Origin: Scolanthus callimorphus
Taxonomy: Eukaryota > Cnidaria > Anthozoa > Actiniaria > Edwardsiidae
DNA: 64,000 nucleotides
Assembly: GCA_033964015.1 (NCBI GenBank)
Contig: CM066924.1
Span: 1,922,001 to 1,986,000 of the forward strand
Reading direction: 5' to 3'
Below the pieces are notes generated by a model that was not told the origin of the DNA, did not search any database, and saw nothing but the letters and a program-made list of their open reading frames with translations. This document shows, piece by piece, positions 10,880 to 22,400 of the stretch. The translations under genes and the position numbers were made by a program. Position 1 is the first letter of the stretch. Every line of letters begins with the position of its first letter.

Positions 10880-11130
10880 TACAACGATGTCAAAAACATC
10901 GGACATCTTCATGTGACTTTACAGCGGAGCTCTTCGGCGCCCGATTAGCGGAGCCCCATAGCTACATGCAGGAGAAGAAGGAAACGAAACAAAGTGTATA
11001 TGCATCGACTTGTCTGTCAAGGACTTCCGGTTTGTGCGCGTTCGTTCGTTCGTTCGGCTTCACACAGGCAACCCAAGAGTTTTATAGCAGAGCTATAATA
11101 TATAGGCGGATTTATTGCATATTGTGACGT
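10880..11130 (+). repeat. dispersed repeat (AGCGGAGCCCCATAGCTAC family)
   Basis: The block AGCGGAGCCCCATAGCTACA-CAGGAGAAGGAAAC is shared with 40935-41070, followed in both by diverged versions of TTGACTTCTGGTTTG and CACACAGGCAACCCAA. A weaker relative may occur near 985. Class unknown. Confidence 0.5.
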
Positions 11131-11400
11131 CAGTGTTTACATATTTGAAGCATCCGTGAAAATCAGCAAGCGTAACGGAGCTACAAAAAGAATTGTTCTG
11201 AATTTCAATAGCGCCTGGTGAATGAAGCGTAATTAGAAAGTTTTACGATCATCATTCAAATTATGAGCGCATGGCGATAAGTTCGATTTTTACAGAAAAC
11301 GGGATATAATGAGCTTCTTGCCACCCAGGAAATTCAAGGCTATTGAAAATGCCTCTTTGCTCTTGAAAAATGTAATAATGATGTTCGCGAGATGAAATGA
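11130..11400 (+). repeat. dispersed repeat shared with 47560-48010
   Basis: Long similarity to 47565-47740 and 47930-48010: GACGTCA-TGTTTACATA, GTAACGGAGCTACAAAAAGA, AGCGCCTGGTGAATGAAGCG, TTATGAGCGCATGGCGATAA, then GAGCTTCTTGCCAC and GATGTTCGCGAGATGAAAT. The other copy contains about 185 extra bases in the middle (about 47745-47930). Element class unknown. Confidence 0.6.
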
Positions 11401-12410
11401 TTACTATTCCTAATGACGTTTACGTTCGTTTTGGAGGCTCTACGCAGGCTTTTAAAAATGAGTGGATTGCTGTGTGGCAAACGGTTCATTAGCCCACATA
11501 TTTTACCAAAATGAACAAAATGAACTACGTCCTTACAACTGAATGTTAAGCCTTCAAATTTTCAGAGTAGGTTTCATTTGCTGTCCGCTATTCATATTCA
11601 GTGCTGATTATTTTCGAGCTCCTTCAAACATTCTGAATATCTAGACCCTGCTTATGCAAATGAGCCCAAATTGTAAACACGAAATCCCCCTATAGAGGGA
11701 CCATGAAATCAAACCCTCTTTATCCCCTGCTCACCACTAACACCGCATCCTACCAAGGGACTGCTTAAGCCTCATATCCCTTTCTGAGATGTATATCTTT
11801 ACAATTTATTTATATTACCAATGACGTTAAACTTGTATGTAACAATGCAGTTGCACCCAAGTTTCGTTGTCTGAGGTTCATCCCTTCCTATGGCATAAGC
11901 CTTTTCTTGTTTGATGACATTATCGATGGCGCCATACCACGTGACCACGCAGTTGCACCTGCGTGCTTCATCCCTTCCCGAGATATATTCTTCTCCTATG
12001 ATGACGTCGTCGATGACGTCATAGCACTTGACCAGGCAGTTGTACCCCACTTGCCACTAACACAAGTTCCCCCTTCCCCACCCAAGTTTGGTTGTCTCAG
12101 CTTCATCCTTCCTGAGTTCTACTTTGAGCTTTTGTATTCTTCTTTATTCTGATTGGTCTGGAGACTTTTTATTGCCATATTTTCTCGAAGCAAGTCGAAA
12201 TCTATCAATTTTTTTACTTGTATTATGTTACTAGTATTATTTATTTCTTAACTTTTTCTGGTAAATAAAAAGGACATATAGCTATGTGGGGAACCCTTAA
12301 TGCCGTCGAACAATGGATGCCGGAACCCTTAATGCCGTCGAACAATGGAGTTTTGTCTAGATCTTGCATGGATGATTACTTGAAATGGCGGAACGAAGTT
12401 CTTGGAAAAC
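11401..12410. other. 3' flank of the second transporter gene, repeat-rich
   Basis: This holds fragments shared with 925-1010 (CCTGAGTTCTACTTTGAGC, near 12110) and an internal direct repeat (GTGACCACGCAGTTGCACC / TTGACCAGGCAGTTGTACC near 11938 and 12026). A possible polyadenylation signal for the minus-strand transporter is the complement of TTTATT near 12238. Nothing coding is visible. Confidence 0.4.
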
Positions 12411-12413
12411 AGA

Positions 12414-12611
12414 CTATAAGAGTTTGGTATCTACACTATCAGGATCATCCATATTCACTCCCTTTTTGTCACGTGACCCACGCATGTCTTCCAAATTGGT
12501 GCCCCTGTTCTCAAGCGGTTCTAGCATATCAGTGACGTGCTGTGTTCTTGTTCCATCAAAGCAATGAAGGACATCCCATTTAGAAGATAAAATCTGCCTT
12601 TTGAACAGCAT
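12414..12611 (-). CDS. SLC5A7: last exon of transporter gene 3
   Basis: It begins after TTCACAG with ATGCTGTTCAAAAGG (MLFKRQIL) and ends at a stop, 65 residues. It aligns with the last exon of gene 1 (FLFKKRILP..., CFD, GSRD-, D-K at the terminus). This alignment assigns it to the minus-strand transporter despite the 12-kb intron. Confidence 0.78.
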   Translation of the reverse strand: MLFKRQILSSKWDVLHCFDGTRTQHVTDMLEPLENRGTNLEDMRGSRDKKGVNMDDPDSVDTKLL

Positions 12612-15600
12612 CTGTGAAGCAATAAAAGTACAAATTTTCAAGTGAGAGCAGATCTTCAATGATGACAATTACACAGTCAAGTACCCAGACGTAATTTTTT
12701 TGCGTCTCTTGAGGTGAGTTCCGATATCAAAAATAAGCTGTTGTTTTTGCCAAATTCCTATGATGCGATGGGGCGAGCCGCGCGGGTTCCCTGTGGATTT
12801 TCAAAATAGATCTGGCGGCTGCTAAGGTAGCATGGAGGATGCATCGAAAAATAGAGTCACTAATATTTCTGGAAGTTCTCGGAAAGAGTCTGGGTAGCGG
12901 ACTATTCAGTAATAGCGCAAACCTTGGGGGAGGAGGGGGGGGGGGGGTATTAGCCTGCTCGAAGGCGTTGTTTTTTTTATCGCGAAGAACCTGTAAAGCC
13001 TAGAGTGTTGCAGTCACCGTTTTTTATCGCGAAAAACCCAGACTTCGTAGTGGTGAAAATAGGAGTAAACAATATCACCAAAGGGAAATCTTGCGCACGG
13101 AGTTAACGGCAGGAGGACAGGTACTGGGCGAAGTAAACACTAAGAGAGAGCTCTTCCAGGGAGACTGAGCTTATCTCCACTACTTTTCACGGTCACATTG
13201 ATACCGTTGACACTGGCCGTCTTGAGGAAGATCAAGGCAGGTTACGTTACGTTATTGGTGGAGGAACTAGCTGTTACCATATACAGATGTACAGATCTCA
13301 TCACCCGCATAAATTGCAACACCAATATCTAACAAGTTAGAAACAGGAATCCGGTCCAATTTGGTGTGAAGACTCCTTTTGAGATAACTGTAACTGGTAT
13401 GAGAAGCACAGCTTCATATGGTCCAAAGCAGCAAAGTTAGGATTGTGACGTCATGTCAACACCAAGAATATTGTCTGGTTGCCGGGCGCTACCACGAGGC
13501 TACACGCTATGACTGTAATTTATTTGTCTCTCCTAGCCAGACCATTTGCGAGAACTTTCAGACATTTTAGGGGCTCGAGAAGGACATCCAGTATCCCCGT
13601 AAGTTCTAAGCTGCAGAGGCTGTTGTCATACCTCTTCAATTTAGCGCTTGAGCGCTCACTCTTTAGAACGGATTTCAGATGACCGTCGTGTTTGCAATTG
13701 GTTTGCTTTCTCATTGGCTGCTTATTTTTATCAACCAATCAAATTGCGAACTAATTACAAGCAAGAAATTACTAGCTAATTGGTTCGGCTCCTGATTGGC
13801 TGGTCTGGAAACCATTCAGCAGTAAGTTGTAATTACTCTTGTTTCTGATTGGCTAGTGATTACACAATTGCGTTTACTTTCACGATGGTCATCTGAAATC
13901 TGCTCTATTTTAGCTCCTCCAGCACTACTTTTGGACCTTCTCTGCTGATTTAAACTTCTTTTCCAGATTGCGAATAATTTCACTACCACTCCTATCCCCT
14001 GCTATCACTCTTTCGAGGTATGTCCCTCCTTGAGCTGACTGATCTTTTGATTTAATTCTCCTTTTCCACCAGGGTACCTCTCTCGGCTTCCTGGGCTCTC
14101 CTAGAACCTCCCAGGGCGAATTTATTTTTTACGCCCACTTCAAGATGGCGGCTAGCTAGTATAAATATTCATTATGATTCACATATTCTCGTTCTATGAG
14201 TGAATTAAAGGAGGATGTTCACCTGCGAACTCTCTCGTAGCTCATGTGTAAGATTTTGGGTTGTGAACAGGTAATTTACACAGGGTTAAGGGTTCGCACC
14301 ACCATTAATACTTTTTCCTTTTCCTCAATAACTTGCCTTAAAAAAGTGCCATAAAGTCAGCTTAAATGAAAAAAATCGCCCTCCCAGGAGGTCTGCGCCA
14401 CAACGTTAAACTCCAGCAATGAGAAGCCGGTTTATCTCTGTTATTTGGGTTGTTTAATTATTGATTTCATCACAAGATCGACTTCCAATTACGTTCTACG
14501 TTCTTCGTTTCTCAAATTAGGTGGTTGCTGGATCTCCTCTTCAAGCTGGCTCAAGATCAGATTTATGATGGTAAGCTGACCCTCATCACATCCTTCTTTC
14601 CAACGCGTTCCAAACTAGTTTGAGGTTTTCCAAAATAGGTTGATTTGTAGGATTTCTTTGTTTCTCTACATAAAAAAATAGTTTCGAGGAGACATATGGA
14701 TTATCACCGACTGTGAAAACAATTTCGCGGTGTTCTTCAAAATTCAACATAGATTTAAAGATATTAGAACTTTTCATGAAATTTTTTGTTATCTTTTTTT
14801 TCCAGAAATTCTACGCAATTTGAACCTAAATTCACCATTTTAGCCTTTCAAAACTTGCTCGGAAATTCTTAGCCATTTGAACCTCTTTGAAAAGGCTAGG
14901 AAATTCTTAGCCATTTGAACCTCTAACAAATGGCTAGGAAATTCTTAGCCATTCAGTTGAACCTCTAAAATGGCTAGGAAATTACTAGCCATTTTTTAGA
15001 GGTTCAAATGGCTAAGAATTTCCTAGCCATTTTTGGAAGTTCAAGCTGTGAAATGGCTAACGCATTATTTCTATGCGCGCGTGCGAGCCACTTGATATCT
15101 ACAACTTATTACACAAAAAATACTTCTATATCAATTAGAAAACGATTTTAAATGTCAATAATAATGTATAAACTTTATTTACAAGTATACAGGTATAAAA
15201 CAGTTAGTAACATAGACCAATACAATAATGATCAGCGTTTTACAGACTCTTCTATCTGTGCGGTATTCTGAAGTAGAGATTGTTTGGACAAAAAGTAAAG
15301 GCTAATGTTATTTTCCTTCCTAAAGTCCTTATTCTGGTTAGAAAAAACATAAAGTGAGTCATCTCTACCAAAGAAAATTCACCATGTTTGAAATTTACAG
15401 CGCTGGGCACATGCTTGCCCCGAAACGTAAGGTGGAAATTTCCATCATGCATCGTCGGACAAATCTAATGCTAAAATTATTGATTTTGCCAGACCCCGAA
15501 AATGTAGGGTGGAAATTTGCACCAAGCATCGTCGGACAAATCTAATGCTAAAAGTCTTGATTTTGCCAGACCCCGAAAAAGTAAGGTGGAATTTCCATCA

Positions 15601-15777
15601 TACCTCGTCGGACAAATCTTATGCTAAAAGTCTTGATTTTGCCAGACCCCGAAAAAGTAAAGTGGAAATTTCCATCAAGCATCGTCGGACAAATATTATG
15701 CTTAAAGTCTGGATATGGCAGACACCGAAAAAGTAAGGTGGAAATTTCCATCATACATTGTTGGTCAAATGCAATGC

Positions 15778-15827
<50 letters not shown>

Positions 15828-16427
15828 TGATGGAGAGGCAATTAGTGAGTAACTCTTTTTCTCTATTCAATGTCTGTTATACGCATTCTGAAGACCTTGA
15901 CCGGTTACCAGTCATTTAGAGACACGGTCAAAACATATGTACTCGAACGGGACCCGATTTTTCACAAAGATGTGGTAGGTACCGGGTGATACCCACCCCT
16001 GTCCGCGACGCTTATGGTACCCGTTATTGCTGTGAGATGGTAGGTGCCGGTCTATACCTCCTTGAGACCCGATTTTTGCAAAAGTAGATGGTTGGCACCG
16101 GTACATACCCCTATGGGACCCTATATTTCATTAAATTGGGTGGTAGGTACCGGCCCATAACCCTATGGGACCCTATATTTCCGGCCCATCGAAAAATCAA
16201 AAAGGTCAAAAAGGATAATGGCAGCAGAGGCTTACAACACAAATACCTGCATACGGTGCACTGGGTTTTTGTCAAAGAAAAAGCAATGAGCGGAAAGTAA
16301 AACCTTTAAAACTTCATCTTTAATCTATCTATCTATACTCGCGCAACCATAGTTAATCGAGGAGTGGAAAGCGCGTGCAACCAAACAGTGTTGTTTATTT
16401 TTGCCGTCTTTTGTGGTATGTTCTAAG

Positions 16428-16464
<37 letters not shown>

Positions 16465-19400
16465 TGACTCAGAGGCCATGAGGGCGAGAGGAATAATTGT
16501 TTTAGTCAAATCACACTAGTAGGTCAATTTTTGTATTGCCCAAAAATGTTTTTGTTCTGGTCATTTGCCATGTTCTGGCTTTCAAATCCGACACTTTTCG
16601 CTACTAGTAGCTCAACCAATCAGAACGCAGCATTAATAATAGACCACTAGTGTGATTTGACTAATGTAGGATATATATTTCGTAAAAGTAGTTGAGGATT
16701 ATAACAAATATGTTGTGCAGGAAATGCTGTGCAGGATATTTATTTTCAAAATCATCCACTCCCCCTCCCCCCTCAGAAGTCAAATGGTCTGCCCCTAAAA
16801 CAAATATCCTTTGATTTCGGCCTTAACAATAAAACATATTCAGAGATATCCATTGACCATGTTGACGTGTGTTTGGCTGAAATAGATCCACTAACAAATG
16901 AATGGGTTCCCCCTGACTTTTTTAGAGAGAAGTTAGAGTTAATTACCGAGTAAGATTGGAGGCAATAAGCCATATACGCTGCATATACATATACGCATTC
17001 CGAAAGAAACTATTGTTAGTTATTTTGGTTGTCTTCCTACATATGGACGTTCCCCGAGAAACTTATTGCAATCAAAGCATTCGCAGGAATGCTAGTATGC
17101 CAGCAGAGCTTCTACTTGGATAAACCACTAGCGCGCTGTGCAATGGCAACCGCAGGGCATAAGATCAAAAGAGCCGTGGTCCTGCCTCGAGTCCAGGAAA
17201 CAATGGGCGGCTGTCAAAAAATCCGTCGACGGCCATGTTTGACAACAAGCAGATTTCCTGGAACCGGGTTTTGCTAGACTGCTTGCAGTCCCTTGCTCGG
17301 GGAATGTCCGTAATATTAGAGGTAAAAGTATTACTTTGCGCGCGTGCATTTGTGAATCCCCCTGTGGTGCGCGCTTATCGTGACGTGTCCCCGGCATAAA
17401 TGCACAGTACTAGGCGCGCGCAAATAAGACTTTTACCTCTAATAACGGACGTTCCCCGAGCAAAATTCACATGCGTAGCAGATGGCAAATGGAATACTTT
17501 ATTTTCTACTAATTATCTGGCGGCAGCAAAGGGCACAAGAGCACACAGAACCCCCCACTGCTGGGAACCGAGCTTTAGCGTTTGTATCTGATATAGTTCG
17601 AAAAAGTGCCGAGGCTAATGTTGCAGTGAATGTTTCAGCTCACTTTGAATGACAACTGTCAAATTTTGTTTTCTAAACACGGCTCAAGTCTAATTTTTAA
17701 TTTGCGGGCTTCAAACGCGCTGCCGCCCCTTTGACGAATTAGCAAATCTAGCACGAATTCTGCGGACTATCCGCAGACTTCAAGCACGAATCTAGCGCGC
17801 TGTGTTTATGCCCGGCAACAGCAAGCACGGCATCTCTAACGAAAGTCTGACCGCAGGGCAAAAGATCAAAGAGCCGTGGTCCTGCCTCGAGCGGGGTCAT
17901 ATCAGGCAGGCCAGAGAAACAATGGGCTGCTGTCAAAAAATCTGTCGACTGCCATGTTTGACAACAAGCAGATTTCCAGGAACCGGGTTTTGCAATAACA
18001 ACACTCGCACTCGGACGGTGTAAGTTGCAGGGTGCATACACACACAGACAGACAGACAAACGCAAATGTTTTGAGAAACGCTCTCTCCCGGTAAAGTTTC
18101 CCTGTTTTGAATGCGAATGTCCGACATTTCCGCTTTGACATATGGCATCGAAGCCCAGAAGCAAACTCAGAAGCAAGGATTTTATTTTGTTACGTTCGGG
18201 ATTTTTTTTTTTGCTCGTGCAGTATTTGTCATGTCTGTTTTATAAAATCCTTGCTTCTGAGTTTGCTTTTCGATGCCATATGTCAGATATGTCACTCTTG
18301 ATTGACCAGTTGAAAAGTGCCCGTCTCTGATTTCATCTTCTGTCAAAGCGGAAATGTCGGACATTCGCATTCAAAACAGGGAAACTTTACCGGGATAGAG
18401 CGTTTCTCAAAGCCTTTGCCGAACATTTGCGTTTGCTACGCAGGCTATGCACCCTGTAACTTATAACCTGCACCCTGCATACCTTGCGCCCTGCACCCTG
18501 CACACCGTCCGTAACAACACTCGTAAAGAGCTGTACCTTGCCCGCAAAATAAGAATCCAGATTGTATAATATAATATTTCCTAACCGATTGCTTTCCTCA
18601 TTACCCTGCTAGCAGAGGTTTTTATTCCGTCCGTCTTTTTTATTATAGCTAGCATTAAGTTGTTCGCGTCTGGTATGTCGCGTGGTTGTTTTGATTTGCA
18701 CCCGTATTTCCTCATCCGAAATTTGTTCTTTGGTATAATGTTCGTGAGTCAAAGTGGTCAAGAACGGGGATTTATTTTCAAACTACGAATTCATGTCTAG
18801 GCAGGCGCCAAAATCAGGACCATGAGTAGTAGCATTGTGAATAATCGACTGCAAGCATACAAACAGTGCAGACTGCGATCAAGAGCAATATTCAAACATG
18901 ATGAAAACAAAGATCTGCACATGAAGGGCGAAATCCGATACAGTTTTCATTCATGCGAGCGCAACCGCAAGGAGGCCATATGTTCTGTCAGGATTCGATC
19001 CGCGATCCATTTTTGGTAGCGACATAATATCTCTTTGAACGCGACCCCTGCCTTAGCTGGTTTATCCAGGTAGAAGCTCTGGCATGCTAGCATTTCTGAA
19101 TGCTTCAGGATACTGAACCCGAGAATTAGTTCTAGAGAAGAACAGGGCCGTCAATTCGATTGGACCTGAACGCATGAAAAATAATTCCTCGATCGACCCG
19201 AAGCATTCAGGAATGCAAGCATGCCAGAGATTCTACATATACAGTGAAACCTCGATATAACCATATGGCAAGGGGACAGCTAGCATGGCTAGTCTCCCTC
19301 GCAGCCCGTTCTTTGTGTCGGTCACGCAACGCTGCCCCCCTCCCCCAGCCCTACGATGTAGACTGGGGTGGTACCACATCGCTTTGACCTTCAAGATCTA

Positions 19401-22400
19401 GTTGTATGTCCCGGGTGGTACCACCACCCTTGATCCGCAAGAGCTGGTGGTAGATACCGGGTGGTAGCACCTCCCTTGCTACCACCTCCCTTTGATCCGC
19501 AAGATCTGGTGGTAGGTCCGGGTGGTACCACCACCCTTGATCTGCAAGACCTGGTGGTAGATACCGGGTACCACCTCCTCCCTCTACTCCTTCATTAGGT
19601 AGGTGGTTCCGGTCATACCCTACCCCTTAAATCGGGTCCCAAGGAAGTACGAATGTTTTGACCGCGTCCCTTAGTCACTGCGTAAAACGCAATGTTTTTA
19701 GTTTCATTATCATAACTGTCTTCTCCTGGAGATCCAACGAGCTTTGGTAGATACCTAAAGCAGAAAATAATGAATTGTCAAGAATTATGTGCTTTCAGAG
19801 TCAGAGAGTAGAAATATATTTTATAACTCAATTATTCGCTGATGATTATCGATGCAATCAAGACGTTCATATGTTTAGATGAATCGCAAAATAACAAATA
19901 GCAGATTTTCGCGGTAAGAAATATGTTCGTGGTTCGTTGAGTCAGGCTGATTTCGGTTTGAGCCGGTGAAGAGAGTTATAATGAGCCCTGAGAATGGTAA
20001 ACAACATGTAAGCCAAGAACATAAATTATAGCAGAGCCAAAAACTCGGGCAAAAACTGAACTACGCCGTAATGCCTTAAACTTATTATAATCGCGCATCT
20101 GTAATGTTCAGTAGCGGTTTGTTTTCTATTGCGTGTAACACTATTACCTTTGTCTTTTATTCCGTTGAAACTGATAGTAAATAGCTGCCTGTCGCATTGT
20201 TTTTGCACCGAGCATCTAATACTAGCTATTTAGGAGTGAGGGAAGCTAAATACTTTCCATAACAATAACAGCAAAGCAGTCATTCCTGCCTAATCTTGCT
20301 GTGTACTGTCTAGCAAGGACAGAAAGCCAGTAAGGACATGAGAAAGCCAGTGAACATTTTCTGTGCTTAATATTTGTAATTAAACTGAAGCTTACCTTTC
20401 ATACTCTTCGTTTCAAACTTGATTATTTTGAATTTTGTAGTACCAGCGGTTATTTTCCGGAGCAGCCTTTGGCTGGTGATTGTAACCATACAAAAGCAGC
20501 GCAGACTTCTCTTTATCCGAAGACTCTTCCTTTGCAAAGCAAAGCGAACAATGAAGTTTATTTCCGTTTTAGTCCAGTAATTTTAGGCCGAAAATGAGTT
20601 CAACCTGCAACAATTGCAACAGAAGGTTTTTCCTCTTGATATTGTTCCTAACACCCTCTAGAATCACAGGAAAAAAATCGGCGAAATTCGGACCATGCGA
20701 AAGATCAAAATTACCGATCTCTTTCTACAGCTTGTTTTAGCCTTTGTTGTTCGCAGCACTTAACTATTTTTTACACTGTTTGTAAGAATGATTTTTATAG
20801 AGTGTAGCACCAGGCCGGCAAAACCCTGAATGATTCTAACTTCCAAGAATGATCATTTCACGGTATTAAGTAAATCTTTGGCAATGAAAATTGCCTGGGA
20901 GAACATTTTCTGATGTTTACGGAATTAAAATTTTCAAATCCCGTACAAAGTCTATATTGAAAGCGGAAAATCGCGAAAAAATTCGAAACTGAAATGCTCA
21001 AGTGCTAGATATTTATTTATAACTCACTAGCGACATATAAATCAACTCTGTGAATCAAACCATGGCTCCTGGGTCAGAGAGAATTGAAGTATTTCTGTTG
21101 TATACACTATAGAATCGATTCTGGCTCGGAAGGCACAAGTGCCGACAAACTCATGAATAACAATAGCGCGAAAAGCTGCCAAAAGAACTCTGTAATTTTG
21201 ACCTTTCGCATGGTCCGAATTTTGCCGATTTTTTTTCCTTTGATTCTAGACGGTGTTAGGAACAATATTAAGAAGAAAACCGTTCTGTTGCAATTTGTTG
21301 CAGGTTGTGTTATAAGTTGACTGGACTATTTAGCGGATGCTGCGCTGAAACCAACTCAAAGTTAAATTTCGAATTATCCAATCAAAAAAGGAAAGCAAAT
21401 TTAATGACCAATCAAAACGCGGGATTATAGGTCAAGACCTTACACGTGACCACTCATAAACATCAACACCATGGGTGCTGCATGTTCTTGCAACGGACTG
21501 ATCATTGTCCTTTGTATTTTGAACATAAGTCTTATGGCCGTCGATGGCTACAATGTCACGTAAAAGCAAAGGAAAAGCCAACCGAGGGCCGTATACAAAA
21601 GTTGTACTTCCAAACAAAAGCAAGATAGAAAGGGCGAACATTTTACAAACGAATAACAATATGCTCTTCAAGCTTTTAAAACCAGTTCAAAGTTTCCTCT
21701 CGGAGACATGATTGCGACATCTTCCTACTCGGGTGATATGGAATATAAGGTAACGCTGATGTCTATAATATAAGTAATATAGGCTCGGCTATTTACCATT
21801 CTGGGTTAATAAGAGAACTTTGCGTAGGAAACCTGGACGTAAGAAAAATGTATGCACTCTATAGTTGTGACGAACATCTTCGCTACAGGAAATTGTTTGC
21901 GGTTATCTATTTCTATCACGACCGTGCTTTGTCTGAGATCTCCGCGATTGTTCATCTAGTTACACGAGGAATGTGCCAGTGTATTATTATAGAAGCCACG
22001 TTATAGTTCGAAATATGAAATCGAAATGTAACATTTCCAGTCAGTCACGTCGAACAACATACTAATATGTACCTAGACTAGGTACATATTAGTATGTTGT
22101 TCGAAATGACTGACTGGAAATGTTACGTTGCGATTTCATTTTAGTGGCCTCATCCGGCGGTGTTTTGACGCCTGGTTTGACGCTGCGGGTTCCATTGACA
22201 ATTTTAACTTCGAATTTATAAATAATTAATAACGAATGCCGAGAAGACGTTTTTACAAACTCAAGTTGAAATTAAAATTAATGCATTAAGTTTAAGGATT
22301 TCATATTTTCTTAGAGTATGAGGCAAACCTTTAGCATTGTATTTTGGAAAGCTGCTAGAGTTTCCAACACAGTAGCTTTCTAGACTTTGAAGATGGTATT

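Larger units (their letters stand above)
15915..19672. mobile_element. 3.8-kb foldback-like element nested in the 9.4-kb element
   Basis: Left end TTTAGAGACACGGTCAAAAC and right end (complement) AAGGGACGCGGTCAAAAC match for about 45 bp, both continuing to GGGACCCGATTT. AGTCA is present just outside the left end (15910-15914) and at the right end (19673-19677), a possible duplication. Behind each end lie tandem GGTAGGTACCGG/ATACCC-type units (15970-16190 and 19365-19620). The interior holds further palindromes and duplications listed separately. No transposase recognised. Confidence 0.6.

Noticed and set aside
17748..18176. 142-codon minus-strand ORF
   Set aside because: It spans a direct repeat and one arm of a long inverted repeat; no protein family features.
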